DNA of 64,000 nucleotides from an uncultured bacterium (GTDB taxonomy: Bacteria > Actinomycetota > Coriobacteriia > Coriobacteriales > Coriobacteriaceae): the NCBI GenBank assembly GCA_905215385.1, contig CAJMPY010000010.1, positions 21,262 to 85,261 on the forward strand, given 5' to 3'. The notes under the pieces are model-generated. The model saw only the letters and a program-made list of their open reading frames with translations. It was not told where the DNA came from and did not search any database. The position numbers and the translations under genes were made by a program. This document shows, piece by piece, positions 1 to 8,607 of this stretch (position 1 is the first letter of the stretch; every line of letters begins with the position of its first letter).

Positions 1-116
1 ACGTCGCCATGCTGGATAAACTCGCGCGTCAGGTCCAGACGGCCCGCCTGTGCCAGTTGACGGGCAGCATGGTCTACTTCGCACGCGATTTTCTCGGCAC
101 GAGCGACATCGGACAT
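1..116 (-). CDS. HD-domain phosphohydrolase-like protein, N-terminal fragment (runs off the window)
   Basis: Thirty-eight codons read leftward from an ATG at 114-116 and leave the window at base 1. The start is preceded by a good Shine-Dalgarno (GGAAGGAGAC, about 4 nt before the ATG). The peptide begins MSDVARAEKIACEVDHAARQ and continues to ..TREFIQHGD. The closing 'FIQHGD' resembles the 'QHGxxSVxxHSxxVA' N-terminus of small HD-superfamily hydrolases, where the next His begins the metal site. That site lies outside the window, so the family call is an inference from a short stretch. The gene is divergent from the DXS-like gene; the 228 bp between them must hold both promoters. Confidence 0.5.
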   Translation of the reverse strand, partial: MSDVARAEKIACEVDHAARQLAQAGRLDLTREFIQHGD

Positions 117-344
117 GCTGTCTCCTTCCAGCGACTCCCGGCGACAAGCCACGGCCTGCACGCATTGAATAAAATCATCATCGAATCTACCAGTATGGCA
201 TCAGACAAAACGTTTTGCCCCGCCAGTTGGCGAATTACCGCGCCGCCGTCACATATCAAACGCCAAAATGTGCGAGACTGTTTTGTGCAATTGTGCCGGC
301 CGAGGGAGCGCCGGTGCTCGATTCGCATGGAGTAACCCACAACG

Positions 345-2126
345 ATGCTGCTTACGCAAACGACAACGCCCGAGGACGTCAAGGCTCTCGACCGCGCCGA
401 GCTTCCGCTGCTCTGCGGCGAGATCCGTCAGGCAATCCTCGAAAGCTCCGCCGCTGTCGGCGGGCACGTTGCCCCCAACCTGGGCGTCGTTGAGCTTACG
501 GTTGCGCTTCATCGCGTGTTTAACTCCCCCATCGACAAGATTGTCTTTGACGTTTCGCACCAGACCTACGCCCACAAGGCGCTGACTGGGCGCGCGTACA
601 CTTATATCGATCCGGAGCGTTATGGTGAGGCTTCTGGCTTTGCCAATCCCGACGAGTCCGAGCACGACTTGTTTGCCATGGGCCATACCTCCACGTCGGT
701 GAGCCTGGGCTGCGGCCTGGCACACGCTCGTGACCTGGCGGGCGATACGTACAACGTCATTACCATCATTGGCGACGGCTCGCTTTCGGGCGGCTTGGCG
801 TTTGAGGGCCTCGACAATGCCGCCGAACTCGACAGCAACTTGATCATCATCGTCAACGATAACGACCAGTCCATCGCCGAAAACCACGGTGGCTTGTATC
901 GCAATCTGGCCGAGCTGCGCGCCAGCAACGGCGCCTGTGAGCGCAACGTTTTCCGCGCGATGGGGCTCGACTACCGCTATCTGGACACCGGCAACGATGT
1001 GTTGACCCTGGTCGACACGCTGCAGGAGCTGCGCGATATCGATCATCCCATCGTGCTGCACGTCTCCACCGCAAAGGGCAAGGGCTTTGAGCCAGCCCAG
1101 AGCGACCCCGAGCGCTGGCATCATGTGGGTCCGTTTGACATGGCGACTGGGCGCAAGCTCTGCCCGGGCCATCCGAGCGAGCCTGCGCCGCGCACCTATG
1201 CCGACATTACGGGCGAGGCGCTCAGCGCCGCCATCGAGCGCGATCCGCAGGTTGTGGGCATCACGGCTGCCACGCCCTACATCATGGGCTTTACACCCGA
1301 GCTTCGCGCCGCGGCAGGCAAGCACTTTGTCGACGTGGGCATTGCCGAGGAACACGCCGTGACCTTTGCCACCGCGCTTGCGCGCTCGGGCGCCAAGCCA
1401 GTCTTTGGTGTGTACGGCACGTTTTTGCAGCGCGCCTACGACGAACTGTGGCACGACCTGTGCCTCAACGACGCCCCCGCAACCATCCTGGTATTTGGCG
1501 CGTCGATCTTTGGCACCACGTCCGAGACGCACCTCTCGTTCTTCGATATTTCCATGCTGGGCGGACTTCCCAACATGCACTACCTTGCACCTGCCTGCAT
1601 GGAGGAATATCTGTCCATGCTGAGCTGGTCGCTCGACCACCGCGAGCATCCCGTAGCGATCCGTGTGCCGGGCATTGGCCTGGTAAGCCGCCCCGACTTG
1701 GCGCCTGCCGAGGGCGACGATTACGGCGTCGCGCGCTACAACGTCGTGCGCCAGGGCCGCGACGTTGCCGTGCTCGCGCTTGGCGATTTCTTTGAGCTGG
1801 GCGAGCGCGTGGCAAACCGTCTGACTGCCGAGTACGGCATCGAGGCCACGCTCGTCAACCCGCGCTTTGCAACCGAGCTCGACCGCGAGTTCCTCGACAG
1901 CCTTGCCGCCGAGCATCGCGTTGTCGTCACCCTCGAGGACGGTATCTTGGACGGCGGCTGGGGCGAGCGCGTGGCATGTTATCTGGCATGCACGCCGTTG
2001 CGCACGCGCACCTTCGGCATCGCCAAGGGCTTCCCCGACCGCTACGACCCCAACGAGCTGCTCGCTCAGAACGGCATGACGGCCGAGAACATGGCCGCCG
2101 AAGCCGTGAGACTACTCAACGAGTAA
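345..2126 (+). CDS. dxs: 1-deoxy-D-xylulose-5-phosphate synthase-like thiamine-diphosphate enzyme (divergent DXS paralogue)
   Basis: A 593-residue transketolase-fold protein. DXS condenses pyruvate and glyceraldehyde 3-phosphate in the MEP isoprenoid pathway. Visible DXS features: HVAPNLGVVELT (H41 aligns with the catalytic His of E. coli DXS), HQTYAHKALTGR, GHTSTSVS, the thiamine-diphosphate motif GDGS at 143-146 with NDN near 171, VDVGIAEEHAVTFA with the cofactor-activating Glu at about 335, and GTFLQRAYDELWHD. The protein is shorter than typical DXS (about 620-640) because the loop after NDNDQSIAEN is reduced. The usual DRAGxxGADGxTHxG motif is degenerate (FGASIFGTTSETHLS, about 384-398), and the usual DGHD is TGND. 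It could therefore be a second, functionally shifted DXS-like enzyme rather than the main MEP synthase. A Shine-Dalgarno GGAG precedes the ATG. A rho-independent terminator follows. Confidence 0.75.
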   Translation: MLLTQTTTPEDVKALDRAELPLLCGEIRQAILESSAAVGGHVAPNLGVVELTVALHRVFNSPIDKIVFDVSHQTYAHKALTGRAYTYIDPERYGEASGFANPDESEHDLFAMGHTSTSVSLGCGLAHARDLAGDTYNVITIIGDGSLSGGLAFEGLDNAAELDSNLIIIVNDNDQSIAENHGGLYRNLAELRASNGACERNVFRAMGLDYRYLDTGNDVLTLVDTLQELRDIDHPIVLHVSTAKGKGFEPAQSDPERWHHVGPFDMATGRKLCPGHPSEPAPRTYADITGEALSAAIERDPQVVGITAATPYIMGFTPELRAAAGKHFVDVGIAEEHAVTFATALARSGAKPVFGVYGTFLQRAYDELWHDLCLNDAPATILVFGASIFGTTSETHLSFFDISMLGGLPNMHYLAPACMEEYLSMLSWSLDHREHPVAIRVPGIGLVSRPDLAPAEGDDYGVARYNVVRQGRDVAVLALGDFFELGERVANRLTAEYGIEATLVNPRFATELDREFLDSLAAEHRVVVTLEDGILDGGWGERVACYLACTPLRTRTFGIAKGFPDRYDPNELLAQNGMTAENMAAEAVRLLNE

Positions 2127-2127
2127 A

Positions 2128-2166
2128 AAACCTCCGCAAGGGAAGCACCCCTGCGGAAGTTTTTAT
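2128..2166 (+). terminator. Rho-independent terminator of the DXS-like gene
   Basis: CCTCCGCAAGGG pairs imperfectly with CCCTGCGGAAG across a short loop and is followed by TTTTATTTT. It lies directly after the TAA at 2124-2126. Confidence 0.8.
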
Positions 2167-2182
2167 TTTCGCGGCGCGATTA

Positions 2183-2400
2183 TCTCAATCTGTAACATCT
2201 AGGGCCCGAATTCCCGTCTAACTGTTACAGATCTAGACAAACCGTCTTTGCCCCTGACCTTTGTCTCAATCTGTAACAGAAAGGGAGCTTTTGTCCGCCT
2301 AACTGTTACAGATCGAGACATTCGAATCCCCCTGAAGAGAAAATCTCAATCTGTAACAGTTACTCGGAAAAAATGGCTGCAGATGTTACAGATCGAGACA
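2183..2400. repeat. Three tandem hairpin repeats (alternating inverted ATCTGTAACA motif)
   Basis: Three units at 2183-2239, 2262-2320 and 2344-2400. Each has a left arm ending TCAATCTGTAACA and a right arm beginning TGTTACAGATC, so each can fold into a hairpin of about 15-18 bp; in units 2 and 3 a single A/G difference breaks the pairing. The 24-25 nt loops are unrelated between units. Motif starts fall at 2190, 2223, 2271, 2304, 2351 and 2384, so spacing alternates 33 and 47-48 bp with an overall period of 80-81 bp. The array fills the gap between the DXS terminator and the promoter of the amino-acid ABC operon. Confidence 0.85.
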
Positions 2401-2509
2401 AAACAGCAAGGCATGCCGCTGCATCGGCCAGAACCACCACAAAGGTGCCTGTCCCTTTTTGGTAGGTAGAATAACCTATAAGACAAGTATGTTTCTGAGT
2501 TATTTCGTG

Positions 2510-2539
2510 TTGACCCATTTGAGCGGGATGGGGTATAAC
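2510..2539 (+). promoter_or_regulatory. Sigma-A type promoter of the amino-acid ABC operon
   Basis: TTGACC at 2510-2515 and TATAAC at 2534-2539 are separated by 18 bp, close to the housekeeping consensus. They lie 44 bp before the substrate-binding protein start. A Shine-Dalgarno-like AGAAAGG sits at 2568-2574. Confidence 0.65.
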
Positions 2540-2582
2540 TCTACTCAACCGCTAGGGATTTTATTGAGAAAGGTGTTCACCT

Positions 2583-3578
2583 ATGAGCAAGAACCTCTCC
2601 CAGCAGGTCGTTCTCGACCGCCGCGGCTTTGTCGCCGCCACCTTCGCAACCGTCGCCGGCCTTGGTCTTGCCGGCTGCTCCGACACCAGCGCCGAGGCCG
2701 ACAAGGGTTCCGCCGCCGGTTCCTCCAAGAGCTCCGAGGGTACCGAGGCTTCCACCACGCTCGACGCCAAGGCATTCGACAAGCTCGTTAACAACGGTCC
2801 CAAGGCCGATGACGATGCCATCGCCGCCAGCACCTGGGCCACGGCCGTCAAGGACGCCGGCGTCTTTAAGATCGGTGGCGTTCAGACCTCCACGCTCTTC
2901 TCCCTCCTCAACGAGAAAGACGGTCAGACCCGTGGCTTCGATGCCGGCATCGCGCAGCTCCTGTCCAACTACATTCTGGGCGAGAACAAGATCGAGATCA
3001 CCCAGGTGACCTCGGACACGCGCGAGTCCGTCCTACAGAACGGCCAGGTCGACGCCGTCTTTGCCACCTACACCATCACCGACGAGCGCAAGAAGCTTGT
3101 CTCCTTTGCCGGTCCCTATTACTACACGCAGCAGGCCATCCTGGTACTCGCCGACAACGACGACATCAAGAGCGTCGACGACCTGGCCGACAAGAACGTC
3201 GCCGTCCAGTCCGGCTCCAACGGCCCCGCCATCCTGGAGGAGTTTGCCCCCAAGGCCAGCCAGCAGGAGTTCAAGACCGACGAGGAGGCACGTCAGGCAC
3301 TCCAGCAGGGCCGCGTCGATGCCTACGTCATCGACAACAACATGCAGCAGAGCGCCCTGGTCCGCGAGCCCGGTAAGTACAAGATTGCCGGTAAGCCCTT
3401 CGGCAGCAAGGAGCCCTACGGCATCGGCCTGCCGCTCGATTCCGACGGCGTCGCCTTTGTCAACGACTTCCTTAAGAAGATCGAGGACGATGGCACCTGG
3501 ACCGAACTGTGGCAGATCTGCATTGGCGACCGTACGGGCGACACCAATGTTCCCGAGCTACCCGAGATCGGCGCCTAG
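2583..3578 (+). CDS. Amino-acid ABC transporter substrate-binding lipoprotein (family 3, glutamate/polar type)
   Basis: A 331-residue solute-binding protein that would capture a polar amino acid outside the membrane and deliver it to the two permeases downstream. The N-terminus has a twin-arginine-like signal (LDRRGFVAATFAT) running into a lipobox (GLAGC), followed by a Ser/Ala/Glu-rich linker. This suggests a Tat-exported lipoprotein anchored at the Cys near residue 32. The mature part has the bacterial extracellular solute-binding family 3 pattern: FKIGGVQTSTLFSLL, RGFDAGIAQLLS, SVLQNGQVDAVFATYTIT and FAGPYYYTQQAILV, with V-A-V-Q-S-G-S-N-G further on. It resembles GluB-like glutamate binders, but the ligand cannot be read from sequence. 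It is first in a four-gene operon behind a clear promoter. A short hairpin separates it from the permeases and may set a higher binding-protein level. Confidence 0.88.
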   Translation: MSKNLSQQVVLDRRGFVAATFATVAGLGLAGCSDTSAEADKGSAAGSSKSSEGTEASTTLDAKAFDKLVNNGPKADDDAIAASTWATAVKDAGVFKIGGVQTSTLFSLLNEKDGQTRGFDAGIAQLLSNYILGENKIEITQVTSDTRESVLQNGQVDAVFATYTITDERKKLVSFAGPYYYTQQAILVLADNDDIKSVDDLADKNVAVQSGSNGPAILEEFAPKASQQEFKTDEEARQALQQGRVDAYVIDNNMQQSALVREPGKYKIAGKPFGSKEPYGIGLPLDSDGVAFVNDFLKKIEDDGTWTELWQICIGDRTGDTNVPELPEIGA

Positions 3579-3666
3579 GCAATACGCCTAGTAACGGCCG
3601 CTACGAAACCATATGGAAACGCATGATGCGCTTTATTGCGCTAAACTGTTTCCTCACTGAGTTGTC

Positions 3667-3692
3667 GGGGCTTCCGTACACACGGGAGCCCC
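3667..3692 (+). terminator. Intra-operon hairpin (attenuator-like) after the binding-protein gene
   Basis: GGGGCTTCCGT and ACGGGAGCCCC form an 11-bp stem with one mismatch, 88 nt after the binding-protein stop and before the first permease. Only a short CTTTCC follows, so it is more likely a partial terminator or mRNA-stabilising hairpin than a full stop. Confidence 0.5.
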
Positions 3693-3717
3693 CTTTCCTT
3701 ATCGGCGGGAGGTCCGC

Positions 3718-4377
3718 ATGAGTCTCTCCGAGCTCTGGTCGCTCTATGGCCAGAACTATATCGACGCGTTGCTAGCAACCTGGGGCATGACACTTGAGTC
3801 GTTTGTCATCGCCATGGTGCTGGCCGTCGCCGTCACCGTGATGCGCGTGTCGCCGCTCAAGCCGCTGCGCGTCTTTGGCGACCTGTATGTTCAGGTCTTC
3901 CGTAACATCCCCGGCATCGCGCTGCTCATCATCGTCGTCTATGCGCTGCCGCCGCTCAAGGTCGTCCTGCCCTACCGCACCTGCGTTATCGTCGCCACGG
4001 TCCTTTTGGGCTCGGCCTTTGGCTCCGAGAACTTTATGAGCGGCATCAACACCGTCGGCGTCGGCCAGGCGGAAGCCGCACGTTCGCTCGGCATGAGCTT
4101 CAGCCGTATCCTCGCCAAGATCGTGATTCCGCAGGCACTGCGCTCAAGCGTATTGCCCATGACCAACCTCTTTATCGCCGTCATGCTCACTACTGCGCTC
4201 GGCAGCCAGGTGCCGCTTAAACCGCAGGAGCTCACCGGCGTAGTGAGCTACATCAACACGCGCTCGCTCGGCGGCGTCGCCGCGTTCTTTATCTCGGCGC
4301 TCGGCTACCTGGGCACAGCCTTTGTGGTGAGCCACATTGGCAACTATATCGATAAGAAGGTGAGGATCCTCCGATGA
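3718..4377 (+). CDS. Amino-acid ABC transporter permease (His/Glu/Gln/Arg type), first subunit
   Basis: A 219-residue inner-membrane permease. It begins with a short cytoplasmic segment (LWSLYGQNYIDALLATWGMTLESFVIAMVLAVAVTVMRVSP), then several hydrophobic helices and the EAA loop typical of importer permeases (GQAEAARSLGMSFSRILAKIVIPQALRS). This loop docks on the ATPase. The size and loop match GltJ/GluC-type proteins. A strong Shine-Dalgarno (GGGAGGTCC) precedes the ATG. The stop overlaps the next start by four bases (ATGA), implying translational coupling with the second permease. Confidence 0.88.
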   Translation: MSLSELWSLYGQNYIDALLATWGMTLESFVIAMVLAVAVTVMRVSPLKPLRVFGDLYVQVFRNIPGIALLIIVVYALPPLKVVLPYRTCVIVATVLLGSAFGSENFMSGINTVGVGQAEAARSLGMSFSRILAKIVIPQALRSSVLPMTNLFIAVMLTTALGSQVPLKPQELTGVVSYINTRSLGGVAAFFISALGYLGTAFVVSHIGNYIDKKVRILR

Positions 4378-5207
4378 GCAAGCACTCCACCTCCGCACTC
4401 ACCATGCGCGATGCGCTCTACGAGGCTCCCGGCCCCAAGATGCGCGCCAAGATTCGCATCGGCACCGCCATCTCGCTTGTTGCTGTCGCCGCGCTCGCCA
4501 TCCTGGTACTGCAGCGCTTTTATGTGACCGGTCAGCTTTCGGTCCACTATTGGTATTTCTTTACGCACCTCACCACCTGGAAGTTCTTGCTTGCCGGCTT
4601 TGAGGGCACTGTTAAAGTCGCACTCACCGCTGGCGCCATCGCACTGGTGCTGGGCTTAGCCCTTATGCTCGGCCGCACCAGCGACATTAAGCCGCTCCAG
4701 CTGGTTTGCCGCGTGCTCACCGATTTCTTCCGCGGCGTACCGAGCCTGCTGTTCATCTACTTCTTCTTTTTGGTGCTGCCCCAGTACAAGATCGCACTGC
4801 CGTCGTTTTGGATGCTCACGCTGCCTGTCGCGCTCGCTGCGGCCGGCGTGCTGGCCGAGATCTTCCGCGCCGGCGTCAACGCCGTGCCGCGCGGCCAGGT
4901 CGAAGCCGCCCAGGCACTCGGTCTCTCCAAGGCTAAAATCACCTTTAAAATCGTATTGCCGCAGGCTATTCGGTTTATCATTCCGTCGTTGATTTCGCAG
5001 CTTGTGGTCGTAGTCAAAGACACCACCGTCGCCTATGTGGTGAGCTACCCCGACCTCATGCAAAATGCCCGCGTGCTCATTACCAACTACGACGCCCTCG
5101 TGTCGGTCTACCTGGTTATCGCGGTCATCTACATCCTCATCAACGTCGCGATTAACAAGGCCGCTGTCTACGTTTCGCACAAGACCGGCGCGGCCATCAT
5201 CCGCTAA
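4374..5207 (+). CDS. Amino-acid ABC transporter permease, second subunit
   Basis: A 277-residue permease partner (GltK/GluD-like). It has a longer N-terminus than the first subunit, about 40 polar residues before the first helix (ISLVAVAALAILVLQ). The HisM-type core contains FFRGVPSLLFIYFFFLVLP and the EAA loop PRGQVEAAQALGLSKAKITFKIVLPQAI, the canonical site that contacts the ATP-binding subunit. The C-terminal segment YLVIAVIYILINVAINKAAV is another helix. It overlaps the preceding permease by four bases, and the ATPase follows 36 bp downstream. Confidence 0.88.
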   Translation: MSKHSTSALTMRDALYEAPGPKMRAKIRIGTAISLVAVAALAILVLQRFYVTGQLSVHYWYFFTHLTTWKFLLAGFEGTVKVALTAGAIALVLGLALMLGRTSDIKPLQLVCRVLTDFFRGVPSLLFIYFFFLVLPQYKIALPSFWMLTLPVALAAAGVLAEIFRAGVNAVPRGQVEAAQALGLSKAKITFKIVLPQAIRFIIPSLISQLVVVVKDTTVAYVVSYPDLMQNARVLITNYDALVSVYLVIAVIYILINVAINKAAVYVSHKTGAAIIR

Positions 5208-5243
5208 CGCTTTACCATTTCGAGTCATAAGGAGCCGAGCACC

Positions 5244-6008
<765 letters not shown>

Positions 6009-6060
6009 CCCAATTGCCATATCTGCTCGCCATGACCATCCAAACTCGAAAGCAACACCT

Positions 6061-6870
6061 ATGATCGGAACTCACACTTCATCGTCATACACCCCGCACG
6101 TCGACGTCGATCCCGCCGACCGCCCGCTCATCCTCGTCGCACCGCGCTGGGAAGAGGCGAAGCCGTTTTTAAGCGAGACGCTCTCCCCCAACGAGGAAAT
6201 TGCGAGCGTCTTTGTCGACGCCATTCTTGCCGCCGGCGGTCTGCCGCTGCAGATGTCCATTACTGAAGACGTCGACGTTATCCGTCATTACGTGGAAATC
6301 GCTGACGGTATCGCCATTCCCGGCGGCCCCGATGTCAATCCCAAACGTTGGGGCGATGATCGACCCTACGACCCCACCCTCTGCTGCGAGATCCGCGATA
6401 GTTTTGAGTTTAAGCTGGTTAGCGAGGTGCTTCGCGCCAAGAAGCCGCTCTTTACCACCTGCCGCGGCACGCAGCTGCTCAATGTCGCCACCGGCGGCAC
6501 CCTGTGCATGGACGTGCCGAGCCTGGGCGCGCGCGAGGGCCGCACGCAGTGGCGCCATACCCACGTGCTCAACGACCCTGTGCATCCCGTCGAGGTCGTG
6601 CCGGGCTCGCTGCTGGAGCGCGCGGTTGGCGGGCACAGGCTCATCCAGACCAACTCGGCACATCACTGCTGCGTCGACCGCCTGGGCAAGAGCACGCGCC
6701 TGGTCGCCAAGGCAACCGACGGCGTTCCCGAGTGCATCGAGGTCGAAGGCCAGCCGTTCTGCTTGGGCGTGCAATGGCATCCCGAGTACACGTGGAAGAC
6801 GCTCGAAACCGACTTTAACCTGTGGAAGTCGTTTGTCGAAGCAGCGGCCAAGGTAAAGCAGGCCCGCTAG
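6061..6870 (+). CDS. Gamma-glutamyl-gamma-aminobutyrate hydrolase-like class I amidotransferase (peptidase C26)
   Basis: A 269-residue protein of the class I glutamine amidotransferase-like fold. Family members split gamma-glutamyl amides such as gamma-glutamyl-GABA (PuuD). Seen: IAIPGGPDVNPKRWGD (the PGGxDVxPxxYG loop), the nucleophile elbow TTCRGTQLLNVATGGT with Cys134, HSVxx-like NSAHHCCVDRLG, and VQWHPEYTWK with the catalytic His near the C-terminus. The start at 6061 gives a sensible N-terminus; upstream in-frame codons read through the ATPase 3' end and look non-coding. Cotranscription with a glutamate-type importer suggests a role in using gamma-glutamyl compounds, but the substrate is not determined. 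A strong GC hairpin ends the operon. Confidence 0.82.
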   Translation: MIGTHTSSSYTPHVDVDPADRPLILVAPRWEEAKPFLSETLSPNEEIASVFVDAILAAGGLPLQMSITEDVDVIRHYVEIADGIAIPGGPDVNPKRWGDDRPYDPTLCCEIRDSFEFKLVSEVLRAKKPLFTTCRGTQLLNVATGGTLCMDVPSLGAREGRTQWRHTHVLNDPVHPVEVVPGSLLERAVGGHRLIQTNSAHHCCVDRLGKSTRLVAKATDGVPECIEVEGQPFCLGVQWHPEYTWKTLETDFNLWKSFVEAAAKVKQAR

Positions 6871-6904
6871 CTCGCGAACCACTCAGGTTAAAGCCTCCTA
6901 AGCC

Positions 6905-6940
6905 GGGGGGGGCGGACACCAGCTACGGTGCCCGCCCCCC
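6905..6940 (+). terminator. Terminator at the end of the amino-acid ABC operon
   Basis: GGGGGGCGGACACC pairs with GGTGCCCGCCCCCC (one A/C mismatch), followed by TGTATTT. The gene on the right is in the opposite direction, so the hairpin separates convergent units. Confidence 0.7.
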
Positions 6941-6980
6941 TGTATTTGATATGCTCGGTATGATTATCCCTCACAAACAA

Positions 6981-7799
6981 TCAGAGAAATCTCGACCGCA
7001 ATCGGTCGACAGTAAAGCAAATGATAAAAACGCTTGCTACGTTTATGAGGCAGTCAATTAAAATCGAGATGCATTGACCATTCCCCAACGGGGTCACGCC
7101 GCAAATCCACATGAGCATCGAGGCTGGAAGCGGAAGCATGGAATTGGCCCCGATCTGTATGTAGATCGCTACGACGTTGACAAGCAACAGCATGCCAATC
7201 GGACCGAAGCCGGACCCAAAATAGGAAACAACGATTACGCAAGAAACCACGTATGCAAGGCAGGCAGCGGCAGCAAGAACAAGTCGATAGCAAAATACAT
7301 GCAGGTTGAAATACTGCTGAGCATCCGAAACAATTGCGCAGTTAAGACAGTACAAAACGACACTCGACAGGACAAACGCGCCCAAAAGGGCAAAAGAAGA
7401 TAGCACCACTCGCGCAACGATAGCGCACACACGCTTCCCTCCCCGAGCCTCCGACAACCCCCACGGTTCCTCGACAAAGCCCGAACTGACAAAGCGCGGC
7501 ACAATGCAAGCCGCGATGAACGGAAAGAACAATGCATGGGCCAACGGGGCTACGTTGAACAGCAGACCGCGAAAAACCTCTGCATTGCCAAATAGAAGGA
7601 CATCCTCCGCCGATAGCCGAAGCGTCGGGTCTGGGAAAAAACCCAAGAAACTGTTCTCACGGAGGCTACAGAACCACATCGGGAAAGAATTAAGCTGCAA
7701 TATCACCATGTACGCATAAATTACCAGGATTAAGGCGTACGCCCATTTGCTCACATGCTTCAATTCTGACTGGAGAAGTCTTTTAATCTGACGAGCCAT
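6981..7799 (-). CDS. ABC transporter permease, LanE/LanG-like (second permease of the unit)
   Basis: A 272-residue membrane protein with about six hydrophobic segments (YALILVIYAYMVILQL, LAHALFFPFIAACIVPRFV, VARVVLSSFALLGAFVLSSVVLY, LVLAAAACLAYVVSCVIVVSYF, IGMLLLVNVVAIYIQI, IDCLINVASVFIICF). No enzymatic motif is present. It is last in a leftward three-gene unit whose first gene is a LanF-like ATPase, and two unlike permeases of about 270 residues plus one ATPase is the usual LanFEG arrangement. The ATG at 7799 overlaps the end of the preceding permease gene by 17 bp. Sequence conservation in such permeases is low, so the assignment rests on topology and context. Confidence 0.6.
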   Translation of the reverse strand: MARQIKRLLQSELKHVSKWAYALILVIYAYMVILQLNSFPMWFCSLRENSFLGFFPDPTLRLSAEDVLLFGNAEVFRGLLFNVAPLAHALFFPFIAACIVPRFVSSGFVEEPWGLSEARGGKRVCAIVARVVLSSFALLGAFVLSSVVLYCLNCAIVSDAQQYFNLHVFCYRLVLAAAACLAYVVSCVIVVSYFGSGFGPIGMLLLVNVVAIYIQIGANSMLPLPASMLMWICGVTPLGNGQCISILIDCLINVASVFIICFTVDRLRSRFL

Positions 7800-8607
7800 T
7801 GAGCACACCCCCAGCGCGAAAGCTCAAGAGAGCGTAAATCAATACCGATAGACAGCTGGCTGCCACGCCATATCCCAGAAGCGTCAGCTGCCCCATATCG
7901 CTATACCCAAGGGCACATCCGACTCCAAGGTACGGCCCCGGAAGGAAGAAGATCCATCGCAAGGATGGTATAGGTGCCTGAAGGAAGGCCCCGTAGAGCG
8001 TCAAGCTCATGACAAATCCGACTATCACCACGGCCCCACTCAATACAGCGCTGCCCGTTATCCGATAGATGGTCACCGTCTCCAGCGCAACCGATATCAC
8101 CAATACGGCGTTGACTATCATTGCAGGCAAAAATACAGTTAGTATGTTGTGCGAGTAGTTATGCCCTCCACGTATTATGGCTATTGCAAAAAGAAGAAGG
8201 CAAAGCGCGCTATACGCTGCGCCAATTATTAAAGCAGACGAAAATGCATGGGCTAGAGCCCCATAAAAGCGGTTGAGACCTCTTGCCGAAGAAATTCGGT
8301 GCCCCTCTTTATAGCCATGCTCCTGTAAAAGCACCAAACAAACGATGAGTGGAACGAACAGGGATGTACCGGCAAAAGCGCTGCGCGCAAGGGACTCATC
8401 AGGCGCAGAAGGATCGATTGCATTCCAGAGGAAACCAATATCCTCCCCACAAACGCCATAGCCAAAGGCGAGCAACGTTGTTCCGTTTTTTAGAAAGATG
8501 CCGAAGAGAAGGCCGAACGCCAGCATAAGCGCAAGACCAAACTTCGCCGGAAATATCCTGTGCAAACGCATCATATCTGCCTTTATGGGATGGATCGCCC
8601 GCTTCAT
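7783..8607 (-). CDS. ABC transporter permease, LanE/LanG-like (first permease of the unit)
   Basis: A 274-residue membrane protein. A basic N-terminus (MKRAIHPIKADMMRLHR) leads into a first helix (FGLALMLAFGLLFGIFL). An extracytoplasmic loop follows, then five more helices including LFVPLIVCLVLLQEHGYKEGHRISSARGLNRFYGALAHAF, a pattern seen in bacitracin/lantibiotic immunity permeases. It is translationally coupled to the ATPase (ATGA overlap, 8604-8607). No substrate-specific motif can be read. Confidence 0.6.
   Translation of the reverse strand: MKRAIHPIKADMMRLHRIFPAKFGLALMLAFGLLFGIFLKNGTTLLAFGYGVCGEDIGFLWNAIDPSAPDESLARSAFAGTSLFVPLIVCLVLLQEHGYKEGHRISSARGLNRFYGALAHAFSSALIIGAAYSALCLLLFAIAIIRGGHNYSHNILTVFLPAMIVNAVLVISVALETVTIYRITGSAVLSGAVVIVGFVMSLTLYGAFLQAPIPSLRWIFFLPGPYLGVGCALGYSDMGQLTLLGYGVAASCLSVLIYALLSFRAGGVLNGSSD

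Noticed and set aside
249..1916. Long open frame (555 codons) on the minus strand opposite the DXS-like gene
   Set aside because: It has no ribosome site, His/Arg/Gly-rich low-information sequence, and lies fully opposite a well-supported enzyme. It is a by-product of G+C-rich codon usage.
2183..2400. Repeats before the amino-acid importer considered as a riboswitch or T-box
   Set aside because: Arms repeat three times with unrelated loops, they lie upstream of the promoter at 2510-2539, and no T-box or known aptamer core is visible.
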